Shown: one piece after another, positions 24,913 through 33,393 of the stretch | Layout: every line of letters begins with the position of its first letter | Position numbering within the stretch: the first letter of the stretch is position 1 | Source: CAYMPH01 sp964392365 | GTDB lineage: Bacteria; Spirochaetota; UBA4802; UBA5550 | Assembly (NCBI GenBank): GCA_964392365.1 | Contig: CAYMPH010000016.1 | Span: 1-64,000, forward strand | DNA length: 64,000 nt | Direction of reading: 5' to 3' | The notes under the pieces: model-generated | What the model saw: only the letters and a program-made list of their open reading frames with translations | Told to the model about the DNA's origin: nothing | The model's database searches: none | Program-made: the position numbers and the translations under genes

Positions 24913-26952
24913 ATGGAAAATTATTACAAAACACTCCTCTACTCTCTGCCTGAAATAGTATATCAGGTTGATATAGATGGAAAATTCATCTATGTCAATG
25001 ACTCCATAAGCCAGCTTGGATATACACCTGTAGATCTGATTGGAAAACACTTCACTGCAATTATATCAGAAGAATATCATTCCTCTCTGGATCGGGAACT
25101 TTTTATGTTTGGAAAAGATCCGGCTATCCCTATTACCCCTGCTCCAAGTTTTTTCAATGAGCGGAGAACCGGAGGAAGAATTACCCGCAATCTGAAAGTT
25201 AGACTGAAGTGCGGAAATACCTCGAATGGAGAAGAGAGTCTTTTTATCGACGGAGAGGTATTTGCCACAGGCCTGTATGAAACACAGGAGCATGGCGGAA
25301 ATTTTGTCGGCACAATAGGAATCATCCGTGAACTCTCAGGAGATGCTGAGCAGGAAAAAACTATAATGAGAATCGAGCGCTTTTACAGGCTTCTGATAGA
25401 CAACTCACTTGATGTAATTACAATTCTTGCGCATGACGGCATGGTATTATTTATGAGTAATTCCATAGAACGCAATCTGGGTCTGACTCCAATGAATTAC
25501 ATCGGTGAAAATATAAATGAATTTACTCATCCGGACGACCATGAATTCATTAAAAATACATTTGATAATGGTCATGTTTATTCAGGAACAACTCCTCGAA
25601 TAGAATTCCGTTACAGTCATGCTGACAGTTCCTGGCACTACTTCGAGACTTCTTTCATCAGAATCATGGATGAAGAAAAAAGACATGTCATGTGCTATAT
25701 TCTTCATTCAATGGACATTACGCGGAGAAGGATCGCAGAAATTTCACTTGCCAACCGTGAGCGTATTTACCGACAGCTGCTGCGGACATCACCTGATGCA
25801 ATTGCCCTTTTTGATAAAGAAGGGGACCTGATACTTTCAAATGATAAAGCAGCAGAAATTACAGGCATGCTGCGGGAAGATCTTATAGGCATAAACTATC
25901 TTACTTTTATCCATGGCAATGATAGGGATGGAGCGCTTAGAATAAGAAAAAAGATTCTTAATGAAGGAATAATCCGCGATTTCCAGTTTATACTTATCCG
26001 GCCGGATGGGAAAAAAGTTCCTGTGGAAATGAGCATATCAGCAATAAAAAATGAAAGCGGAAAACTGGAAGGTTATATCGCAGTATTCCGCGACATCACA
26101 GAGAGAAAAGCTGCTGAGGAGGAAAGACTGCAGCTCAGGTCTGACCTTGAAAAAGAAAGAAATCTGCTGATGGAAAGAAACAATGTAATAGAAAAAGACC
26201 TGGTCATGGCACGCAAAATTCTCATGAACCTCATACCATCGTCGTGTTTTTTTCCCGGAATCGCTTATTATTTCAGGCCAATGGATATCATAGGCGGAGA
26301 TTTTTACGACTTTATCCAGTTCAGAGACAAAGAAAAAATAGGGATTTTCATTTGCGATGTTTCAGGACACGGACTTCCCTCGGCTTTTATCACATCCATG
26401 ATCAAGACCACAATCGATCAGTCAGGCCATGTCCGCGAAAATCCTGCAATGCTACTGTCGCTGCTCAATGACATGCTGATCCCTGTCAGCAATGAAAAAT
26501 TCGTAACGGCCTTTTATGCAATCTATGACGGCAACACCCGCTCTCTAACATATGCTAGAGCAGGCCATAACAACCCGTTCCGTATAAATGGATCATCAGT
26601 AACAATGATCAGGTCCGGTAAAAAATGCATTCCTCTGGGTATATTTCCGAATATGTATCTCAAGGAAATAAATAAAGAATACAATAATGAAATTCAGCCC
26701 CTTGAACAGGGTGAAAAAATTTTATTCTATACGGACGGACTGACAGAAACAAGGAAAATGAGCAGTACAGCTCCCGGTTTTATCCCGAACCATACAGATT
26801 ATGAATCATCCGGGCTAATTGATGCCATTAAGGATAATTCTCATCTTGAAGTGCAGCCTTTTATAGACAGGATTATTTCTCTGCTCGACAAATTCCGCGA
26901 CTCTGATTCTATCGAAGATGACCTGTGCCTGATCTGCCTTGAAATCAAATAG
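24913..26952 (+). CDS. Multi-PAS SpoIIE phosphatase
   Basis: 679 residues. Three PAS domains are visible: about 5-145 (LYSLPEIVYQVDIDG, with an insertion), 155-275 (LIDNSLDVITILAHDG) and 290-405 (LLRTSPDAIALFDKEG), each ending before a charged linker. A coiled coil leads to a SpoIIE/PP2C domain (about 440-679) with IIGGDFYDF, CDVSGHGLPSA, FYTDGLTET and EDDLCLI. No membrane segment, so it senses cytoplasmic ligands or redox state. It follows the MoxR-VWA pair closely and may be cotranscribed; there is no good Shine-Dalgarno, which suggests coupling. Confidence 0.9.
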   Translation: MENYYKTLLYSLPEIVYQVDIDGKFIYVNDSISQLGYTPVDLIGKHFTAIISEEYHSSLDRELFMFGKDPAIPITPAPSFFNERRTGGRITRNLKVRLKCGNTSNGEESLFIDGEVFATGLYETQEHGGNFVGTIGIIRELSGDAEQEKTIMRIERFYRLLIDNSLDVITILAHDGMVLFMSNSIERNLGLTPMNYIGENINEFTHPDDHEFIKNTFDNGHVYSGTTPRIEFRYSHADSSWHYFETSFIRIMDEEKRHVMCYILHSMDITRRRIAEISLANRERIYRQLLRTSPDAIALFDKEGDLILSNDKAAEITGMLREDLIGINYLTFIHGNDRDGALRIRKKILNEGIIRDFQFILIRPDGKKVPVEMSISAIKNESGKLEGYIAVFRDITERKAAEEERLQLRSDLEKERNLLMERNNVIEKDLVMARKILMNLIPSSCFFPGIAYYFRPMDIIGGDFYDFIQFRDKEKIGIFICDVSGHGLPSAFITSMIKTTIDQSGHVRENPAMLLSLLNDMLIPVSNEKFVTAFYAIYDGNTRSLTYARAGHNNPFRINGSSVTMIRSGKKCIPLGIFPNMYLKEINKEYNNEIQPLEQGEKILFYTDGLTETRKMSSTAPGFIPNHTDYESSGLIDAIKDNSHLEVQPFIDRIISLLDKFRDSDSIEDDLCLICLEIK

Positions 26953-27027
26953 CTAAATACAACTATTATTCTTGACACATTTCCTAATTTAAATCCCACT
27001 TATATAAATTTAAATAGGAAATAAATT

Positions 27028-28464
27028 TTGAATAAAATAATTATCTTACTCTTTTCTGCTATTACTTTATTAACTACGTCAATTTATGCTCAGGAGCGCG
27101 CTGATATAATTATCAATATTGATCAGAGTAAAAGCATTTTAAATAATCTTCCTGCGATAAAAATGTACATTAAAGATTCAATATTCAAAAAAGTAGTAAG
27201 GCCTGACGACATGGTCTACATATACTCGTTTGATGAAAAATTCCATCGCCGTGCTGTTCTGAAGGGTAATGTCAGTTCACAAAAAATCGATGAAGCTCTA
27301 AATGAAATCAAGGCTGTCGGAGAATTTACAGACCTTGTGAATTCAGTTGTCAGCATGACTGATCTTATCGGGAGCGTGGATAAAACCAATAAAAAAAAGA
27401 TCATTTTCTTTTTAACAGACGGAATAAATGATCCCCCGCCCAACAGTCCTTATACTGAAGGCATTAACCATGAATTTTTTAAAAAATCAAAACAGATTAT
27501 TAAAAAAGAAGGCTGGTCTACTTTCATTGTCGGAATCGGCGGAAGTACTGACGCTGGTAAAATAGCGAAAGAGTTGAATGCCGAAAAAATCGAGCTGAAT
27601 GAAACAGTTTCTGTTGAAATAATGGATAAAGGATTAACAAAAAAATTACAATTCGCCAGAGAGGAAATCGAGCAAACCGGTTCTTCAAAAAAAATTGAAA
27701 ATAAAACACGCTTTACTTTAGGCGCTTTTTACAGATATGGATGGTGCCTGGGATTGAAAAGACCCGAGTTCGATACAGGAGTTCAGTGGAATTCTCCAAC
27801 TACTCTCAAATCAGTTATAGACTATCTGCAGGTACATGAAGCGATTATTCACGTTGGATATCAATTGGGGAATAATTTTTCTCTCATCGGACGCGCCAAA
27901 TATATGTATATCCAGAATTCAAAAACCATCGAGCAGAGCACCCGTTTTGTAAATGATGATTATAATTTACATTATCAATATGTAAATAATGACGGATTTC
28001 ATGACAGTTCGTTCAATGGATTCGGTATTCAGGCAGGAATCCTCTATGAAATGTTTCCCAAAAAAAATTCTCCGTATTTTTCAATTTCAGCTGGATATTC
28101 ATTTTACAAACTGCAGGGAGATTATATCAGCACTCATAAGGATATTATCACTGATGGTTCCCTTACAAATTATTATAATTATACGCTTAGCTCTACGGAA
28201 TTCTCCCATATGTTTTCACTTGAACTTGAGTTTGGATGGATATTCTATGTGTCCAATATAATCGGTATTACAATTGGATTAGGTGTTGAAATCCCGATAA
28301 TGGCATCTTTGTACAGCAATGTTGAAATTAAAAACACATACGCGCTGAATATGGCAACGTTGAATTACCAGTTCTATGATTATATCGATAGAAGAAAAAA
28401 TACATTCGAAGGTAATTTCCCGCCGGTTATATACATTCAGTTAGGAGTACTATTCCGATTGTAA
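27028..28464 (+). CDS. Secreted VWA domain fused to an outer-membrane beta-barrel
   Basis: 478 residues. A signal peptide (IIILLFSAITLLTTSIYA) is followed by a VWA domain with an intact MIDAS (NIDQSKS), FFLTDGIND and GIGGSTDAG, to about residue 215. The rest (about 225-478) is beta-rich with aromatic strands (FTLGAFYRYGWCLGL, PYFSISAGYSFYKLQ, VIYIQLGVLFRL) typical of a small outer-membrane barrel. The start is TTG at 27028, with AGGA upstream; no nearby ATG fits the signal peptide. This domain order is unusual. Confidence 0.75.
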   Translation: MNKIIILLFSAITLLTTSIYAQERADIIINIDQSKSILNNLPAIKMYIKDSIFKKVVRPDDMVYIYSFDEKFHRRAVLKGNVSSQKIDEALNEIKAVGEFTDLVNSVVSMTDLIGSVDKTNKKKIIFFLTDGINDPPPNSPYTEGINHEFFKKSKQIIKKEGWSTFIVGIGGSTDAGKIAKELNAEKIELNETVSVEIMDKGLTKKLQFAREEIEQTGSSKKIENKTRFTLGAFYRYGWCLGLKRPEFDTGVQWNSPTTLKSVIDYLQVHEAIIHVGYQLGNNFSLIGRAKYMYIQNSKTIEQSTRFVNDDYNLHYQYVNNDGFHDSSFNGFGIQAGILYEMFPKKNSPYFSISAGYSFYKLQGDYISTHKDIITDGSLTNYYNYTLSSTEFSHMFSLELEFGWIFYVSNIIGITIGLGVEIPIMASLYSNVEIKNTYALNMATLNYQFYDYIDRRKNTFEGNFPPVIYIQLGVLFRL

Positions 28465-28473
28465 TAAAAAAAA

Positions 28474-28731
28474 CTATTTGCTCTGGCTTTCAACAACTGA
28501 AATGTAATCCTGCATAGCTTTATCTTTGGAACTACCAATCAGCTTTGACCACGCGTCAAATTTTGCCTGCCCTACAGGATCAGTGAATCCCGGCCGTTTG
28601 CCTGTGCAGTCACCGGAAGAAGCCTGCTTAAAAAGTGCATAAAGGCTGAGCATGGTTGCTGTATCAGGCTTTTTAGGAAGTTTCTGAACATCCAGCAATG
28701 CTTTATCGAATTGTGCTTTAAGGTCGGACAT
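28474..28731 (-). CDS. Acyl-CoA-binding protein
   Basis: 85 residues. The four-helix ACBP fold is evident: LPKKPDTATMLSLYALFKQA, the TGKRPG turn, AKFDAWSKL and a final AMQDYISVV. Conserved Tyr, Lys and Trp that hold the CoA are present. It buffers and carries long-chain acyl-CoA in the cytoplasm. It is common in eukaryotes and patchy in bacteria, so it marks a lineage rich in acyl-CoA metabolism. AAGGAG precedes the start. It is convergent with the VWA-barrel gene. Confidence 0.93.
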   Translation of the reverse strand: MSDLKAQFDKALLDVQKLPKKPDTATMLSLYALFKQASSGDCTGKRPGFTDPVGQAKFDAWSKLIGSSKDKAMQDYISVVESQSK

Positions 28732-28943
28732 TTGACGGCTCCTTGGAGATAATATTTAATTATTGAAATATCATTTTATGAAATAATTTCAAACTGCAAT
28801 AACTATCATTAAACTGAAAATATCAATCATTTTTTATATTGATAGATTTTTTAATATAATTATTTTGTGATAATTAATCTCTTATTATCGGCACTATCAG
28901 CAGAAAACTTTAGATAAAAAAAACACCTGTTCCGGAGGAATCC

Positions 28944-29513
28944 ATGATAACAAGAATTGACCACGTTGCAATAGCAGTAAGCGATTACAAAGCTGCATAC
29001 GATTTCTTCTCTAAAATACTGGGTGCAGTTCCCGGATCACACGCTTCCCACGATAATATGAAATACCTCTGGCAGAACATGAGCTTAGGCGACCTGACTA
29101 GACTTGAGCTTCTGACACCCACAGGAAAAGGCAGCTTCCTTGATAATTTCTTAAAGGATAAAGCAGGGGGTGTTCATCACATTACTATGCAGACACCGGA
29201 CATTCTTAATGCACGTAAAATGCTTGAAAAAAACAAAATCCCCTATTTCGGATTTAAAGATTACGGCAATATATGGAAGGAGCTGTTTATCCATCCGCGC
29301 GATGCATTCGGAGTATTGATTCAGATTGCTGAATTTACTCCTGATGAATGGATTTCTCCTGAAACAAAAATGCCCTCAGGAAAAAATTATATTATAACAA
29401 AGAATAACAACGGATGCACTGTCACATTCCCGCATCCGGGCGGCGGTAAAGTAAATATTGAACTCAATAAAGAGGAAATGAAAAATCTTGCTGCTGATAT
29501 TAATGAATTATGA
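28944..29513 (+). CDS. VOC-fold protein, methylmalonyl-CoA-epimerase-like
   Basis: 189 residues. IDHVAIAVSDYKAAYDFFSK and GVHHITMQT give the two beta-alpha-beta-beta-beta units of a vicinal-oxygen-chelate fold, with metal ligands His (IDH), Glu (LELLTP) and His (VHHI). The spacing resembles methylmalonyl-CoA epimerase, which would follow propionyl-CoA carboxylation, and the C-terminal 50 residues are an extra extension. GGAGG precedes the ATG. No mutase or carboxylase gene is in the window, so the substrate remains an inference. Confidence 0.7.
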   Translation: MITRIDHVAIAVSDYKAAYDFFSKILGAVPGSHASHDNMKYLWQNMSLGDLTRLELLTPTGKGSFLDNFLKDKAGGVHHITMQTPDILNARKMLEKNKIPYFGFKDYGNIWKELFIHPRDAFGVLIQIAEFTPDEWISPETKMPSGKNYIITKNNNGCTVTFPHPGGGKVNIELNKEEMKNLAADINEL

Positions 29514-29567
29514 TATTAAAAATTCCCCCCGTCCCCCAGAGAGGACGAGTAGAATGAAAAAAATATG

Positions 29568-29738
29568 GAACACGGATGACACGGATTTTAAAAGTTTAAA
29601 AAAATTTTTTGGGTTCCTTCTTTATAATATTTATTCCTCTAAAGTTTATATACTTTTCAAAAAATGTTTTAAATATCTTCCATGAATTATAAATCCTTTA
29701 ATCCGTGACCATCCTGAAAATCCGTGTCATCCGTGTTC
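29568..29738. repeat. GAACACGGATGACACGGAT inverted-repeat element, copy 2
   Basis: About 171 bp, with the same terminal arms as 22548-22722 and the shared internal TTTCAAAAAATGTTTTAAAT. Just upstream lies CCCCCCGTCCCCCAGAGAGG, also seen in variant form near 20480. It fills the gap before the zinc-ribbon gene. Confidence 0.75.
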
Positions 29739-29857
29739 AATTCCTTATTTTTAAAATGTAAAATATACTAAATTAATAGACACATGCTTAATTATTCAGT
29801 ATATTAAACGATAAACAATCAATAGATGATATTTACTATAATCCTATGGAGAATACA

Positions 29858-30112
29858 ATGTCAGATTCCAGCAGCGAAAACAAACCGTTCTGCCCGGGAA
29901 GCGTGAATATCCGCACTCCTGAACTCAGCCTGAAAAAATGTCCTGAATGCGGAGCTGATATAGAATTATTCTCAAATGAAACCTCAACCGGATGCACAGC
30001 CTGCGGGTTTACAGTTTACAATGACATCAACTCATGCATAAGATGGTGCAGATATGCGGAACAATGCGTTGGTGCAGATAAAGTAAAAGAATTCAATTTA
30101 ACAGAAAAATAA
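29858..30112 (+). CDS. Small zinc-ribbon protein
   Basis: 84 residues from the ATG at 29858, which GGAG precedes by seven bases; the ATG at 29846 is four codons upstream and overlaps the Shine-Dalgarno. Cysteines are arranged as CPECG...CTACG, a zinc ribbon, then CIRWCRYAEQC, a further possible metal site. It lies alone between a repeat element and a convergent crotonase. I do not recognise a functional name; a role in binding metal or protein is likely. Confidence 0.7.
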   Translation: MSDSSSENKPFCPGSVNIRTPELSLKKCPECGADIELFSNETSTGCTACGFTVYNDINSCIRWCRYAEQCVGADKVKEFNLTEK

Positions 30113-30128
30113 TAATAATAAATTGCGG

Positions 30129-30884
30129 CTATACAACTCCCATTTTAAGCATCAGCTTCCAGAATTTGTCAATTATATAATCGAAAGCAGCTTCATCATC
30201 GCGATTGATTACATCAATAACCGGCTGGCTCCACTTTATACGGTCTTTAATAATTTTATTGAAAAGCTCATCGCTTGCTGAGATCTCTCCTGCACGGGCA
30301 AGAGCATCTGTCATTACAGCCTCTCTGCTTATGCAGGCACGGTCAATTATCTTTTTATCAAGAAGCTCAGACGCAGTAACCTTTTTTGCAGTTGGTATCA
30401 TGACTTCTTTTATGAATGGATCGTAATGCACATCCATAAGTTTCAAACCGCTTGGAGTGAACGCATCAGTTAAATCCATCTCGGCTTCCGGCAGGCAGAA
30501 GTAACCCCTGTCTGAACGCATAAAACGAAAATCGCAATGAAGCGCCATCATCACGCCATTGCCGAAAGCATGTCCTGTAATTGCTGCGATGGTTACTACA
30601 GGAATTGTCAGCAGACGAAGAAAAATTGAACGTGTGCCTTCAACAAAAAAATCTTTCAGTGCAGCCCGGTTTTTTGCTTTGTACTGTTCCATTATCCATG
30701 GTATATCAAGACCGATACACCAGTTCTTTTCATGATTCGATGCCAGCACAACACAGCGGATACTGCTGTCAGAAATTATTTGATCTAAAGCAGCTGTTAA
30801 TTTTTTTACAACTGCCGGATTATGAACATGATCTATATATAAAACTGCAGTGCGATAATCGTTACCAGCCTTTTCCCAGATCAT
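30129..30884 (-). CDS. Enoyl-CoA hydratase/isomerase family protein (ECI-like)
   Basis: 251 residues. It keeps the crotonase frame (WCIGLDIPWIM, GHAFGNGVMMALHCDFRFM, FCLPEAEMDL), but residues in the first loops differ from hydratases and resemble peroxisomal-type enoyl-CoA isomerases. The Glu of FCLPEAE matches the second catalytic acid, while the first (ELA) is replaced by MMA. One active acid is what dienoyl/enoyl isomerases use. AGGAG precedes the ATG. It is convergent with the zinc-ribbon gene. Confidence 0.8.
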   Translation of the reverse strand: MIWEKAGNDYRTAVLYIDHVHNPAVVKKLTAALDQIISDSSIRCVVLASNHEKNWCIGLDIPWIMEQYKAKNRAALKDFFVEGTRSIFLRLLTIPVVTIAAITGHAFGNGVMMALHCDFRFMRSDRGYFCLPEAEMDLTDAFTPSGLKLMDVHYDPFIKEVMIPTAKKVTASELLDKKIIDRACISREAVMTDALARAGEISASDELFNKIIKDRIKWSQPVIDVINRDDEAAFDYIIDKFWKLMLKMGVV

Positions 30885-30938
30885 TGGAACACTCCTATAT
30901 GTAAAGTTAAGAAAACATCAAAGCTGACAGGACAAGAG

Positions 30939-31715
30939 CTACTTTTTTCCCGCACTGTCATCTTTATCAGTATCTATTCCTTCTTCCGCTTCAGGAGAAA
31001 CTTCTGATGATATTTTTATCATAACCAGATAAAAATTATCTTTACCGCCCATAGTCATTATTTTATCATTTTCTGAAAATACTGCTTCGGTAATTTCCTC
31101 GCGTCCATTTTTTTCAATAATAGTCAGCTTTCCTTTTTCGCTGACAGTCCATTGAGCTTTCTCTTTATCCAGCTTATCGTCTGTTTTTGCCTCCAGAATA
31201 ACCGTGCCGTCAGATTTGAATTTGAAAATTATACTCTCGTTTTCTTTTAGCGGAGCAGTAACACCATTACCTATAGTTTTTACTACTTTCCATGTCCCTA
31301 AAAATTTTCCTATTAAAACAGGATATACTTTGTTCTCAACTACAGCCCGCTTTAAAATCATGGAAGAACCCGGACTGATATTAAGAACAAAAACCGTATT
31401 ATTTTCAGACAGATTAAATTTAAAATGCTCCTTACCTCCGTTTTTATCAGTAAACACAAGAGCATCTGTTTCCAATTCCCAGGTAAATTCCTCCCTTTTT
31501 TCCATTGAGCCTTTTACAAGATAAAGAATTGCGCTATCATCATTTTTGAATTCAAAAAATCCTGAATCCTTTGCTGTCATTTCAACTTTTTTCCCGCCTT
31601 CAGTACCGCCTGTAAGAATCCATTTGCCTATAAATACATCACGGGATGTCTCAGCATACGAGATGCCAGTAGTTATTATAATCGAGAGCAGCACACCAGT
31701 AAGTATTTTTTTCAT
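30939..31715 (-). CDS. Secreted protein with two lipocalin-like domains
   Basis: 258 residues. A signal peptide (ILTGVLLSIIITTGISYA) is followed by two repeated units, each starting GKWILTGG or GTWKVVKT and running as an eight-strand beta pattern (about 25-125 and 135-235). This resembles lipocalin-like DUF domains that measure deviation of a small barrel fold. The acidic C-terminus (EEGIDTDKDDSAGKK) is unstructured. It follows the FecR lipoprotein gene by 33 bases on the same strand. Function is unknown. Confidence 0.65.
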   Translation of the reverse strand: MKKILTGVLLSIIITTGISYAETSRDVFIGKWILTGGTEGGKKVEMTAKDSGFFEFKNDDSAILYLVKGSMEKREEFTWELETDALVFTDKNGGKEHFKFNLSENNTVFVLNISPGSSMILKRAVVENKVYPVLIGKFLGTWKVVKTIGNGVTAPLKENESIIFKFKSDGTVILEAKTDDKLDKEKAQWTVSEKGKLTIIEKNGREEITEAVFSENDKIMTMGGKDNFYLVMIKISSEVSPEAEEGIDTDKDDSAGKK

Positions 31716-31748
31716 GGCATCCTCTTTTTATATTAAGAATATCTGCAG

Positions 31749-32708
31749 CTATCTTACAACAGTAAATGTTGTCTTCTTGTCTATATTATTGCTTCTGCCG
31801 AAATGCGCCCTGATCTCATATATACCCGGCTGTAAATTCAATCCTTTGAAAGTAACCCTGCCGTTTTTATTTCCATAAGTCCAGTCGAATGCAATATGAC
31901 TGCCTCCCGGAGCAGCTAAAGTCGCAATTGATACCCAGGCATTTCTGTTATCCGGCATGTTGATATAATCAACATTAACCGGTTCAGACGATCTGAAGGC
32001 AATCTTTGTTGTCTTGAGAACCAAAGCGGAAGCACCGGTTGAAATATTCTGTGTCTCTTTTTTCCCGGTTTCCTTATCTATTATACGTGGAGACATCTCC
32101 TCAACTTTCTGAAATTCCTTTTTCTCTTCTTTTGATATAGGCCTTGTTTTAATCTTTTCAGCAACTACAGCAGCACTGCCTTTATCTATAATTTTTTCTT
32201 CATCCTTTCCGGAATCAGAAGATTTTTTAACAAGGATTTTGCCGTCATTTACAGCAACAACAGTCTGCTTATCTGTTGCATAAACGCTGTAGACCGTTCC
32301 TCTTACAGCAGCAGTAGTTGTTTTGGTATACATAGTGTGTGATGCGCCTTTTTCGAGCTTCAGAATTTTTGAAAATACCTTGCCCTGCTCGAGAAAAAAT
32401 TCCTTGCCCGAATCAAGAGAGGATATTTTCAGGCTGGATTTTTCCAGAATATTAACCATAGATGAATTGCCTATCTGTATGGATACAAACGAGCCTGCGC
32501 CGGTTTTAACAATATCGTTTTTTTCAAGTATATCTTTTACCCTGAGCTGTTTCGGTTTTTCACCTGATTTAATAAGTTCCACTTTTCCTATCACTGCAGC
32601 GACAACAGCCATATTATCTGCTTTTTTTCCACAAGAGGTACTTGAAATAATCATTAATGTAAAAATCCAAATGGACATTAATGATATGAATCTGTTTTGT
32701 GTGTTCAT
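31749..32708 (-). CDS. FecR-domain lipoprotein
   Basis: 319 residues. The signal peptide ends at a lipobox (SSTSC, Cys about 26). The FecR-type beta domain (about 35-185) has the usual motifs: GKVELIKSGEKPKQ, LEKNDIVKTG, TTTAAVRGTVYSV. A basic, Glu-rich linker leads to an Ig-like C-terminal sandwich ending in GIYEIRAHFG. In spirochetes FecR domains often occur without a sigma factor or TonB receptor, and none is nearby here. GAGG precedes the ATG. It is probably cotranscribed with the lipocalin-like gene. Confidence 0.8.
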   Translation of the reverse strand: MNTQNRFISLMSIWIFTLMIISSTSCGKKADNMAVVAAVIGKVELIKSGEKPKQLRVKDILEKNDIVKTGAGSFVSIQIGNSSMVNILEKSSLKISSLDSGKEFFLEQGKVFSKILKLEKGASHTMYTKTTTAAVRGTVYSVYATDKQTVVAVNDGKILVKKSSDSGKDEEKIIDKGSAAVVAEKIKTRPISKEEKKEFQKVEEMSPRIIDKETGKKETQNISTGASALVLKTTKIAFRSSEPVNVDYINMPDNRNAWVSIATLAAPGGSHIAFDWTYGNKNGRVTFKGLNLQPGIYEIRAHFGRSNNIDKKTTFTVVR

Positions 32709-32828
32709 GGTTTCCTCAAATTTCCTATAGTTTTTAATTTTTAAAATAATTGATGTCAGTCTGAATGCAAACTGGATAATTCATTAGCTAAGTGTTTCCC
32801 GATAAATTTAAAAAAATTATTACTCTTT

Positions 32829-33317
32829 TCAGGCCTTTTCCATATCCCTCAGCATCTTCTCTGCGGATTCCGGATCAATACTGTGAGATACCATGATATT
32901 AAATTCCTTTTTCAGGTAATCTTCCACTGATATCCAGCTGTCATTGTACTTCACCTGCTTATTCCAGGCGCTCATAATTATCATGTGCCCCAGTTTCTCA
33001 ATTTTCTCTTTCTGCAATATGCGGATGATATTAAAAGCTGTTACAAGCCATATCACTAAAATCGCAAAAACTCTGTTCACACCGTATATGTATACAGACA
33101 CACCTGTATCCGGCGAAATAAAAGCCCCGGCCGCTGTAGCGAGCGAACAAACAGCAGTATAGATTATAATTTTCTTTTTATCGTTTAAAACAGCTGCGAA
33201 TACCACCCCAGGCAGATACAGCATGCCGTCTGCTATACCGAGCGGAGTCAGATAATCAACAAAAAGAATAAAAGGTATCCAAAGGGCAAGAATAAAATAA
33301 AAGAATTTTATTTTCAT
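32829..33317 (-). CDS. Four-segment membrane protein resembling a kinase sensor region
   Basis: 162 residues. Four hydrophobic segments lie in residues 1-115 (FILALWIPFILFVDYLTPLG; LYLPGVVFAAVL; IIIYTAVCSLATAAGAF; VNRVFAILVIWLVTAFNI). The first includes the LGIADGMLYLP motif shared with the membrane sensor part of some histidine kinases. The output domain is missing and replaced by about 50 charged residues. It could be a stand-alone sensor or a truncated kinase. The gene after it on the minus strand is the FecR lipoprotein. Confidence 0.6.
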   Translation of the reverse strand: MKIKFFYFILALWIPFILFVDYLTPLGIADGMLYLPGVVFAAVLNDKKKIIIYTAVCSLATAAGAFISPDTGVSVYIYGVNRVFAILVIWLVTAFNIIRILQKEKIEKLGHMIIMSAWNKQVKYNDSWISVEDYLKKEFNIMVSHSIDPESAEKMLRDMEKA

Positions 33318-33393
33318 TTTTAAAATCCATCCGGAATTTTTTTCCGCAGAACTGATAAATGTAATCTTAATTTAATAATTTTTTAAAAAAAAA

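Noticed and set aside
26973..27010. TTGACA before the VWA-barrel gene as a promoter
   Set aside because: The only good -10-like string is about 23 bases away, so spacing is wrong; the AT-rich context makes chance matches frequent.
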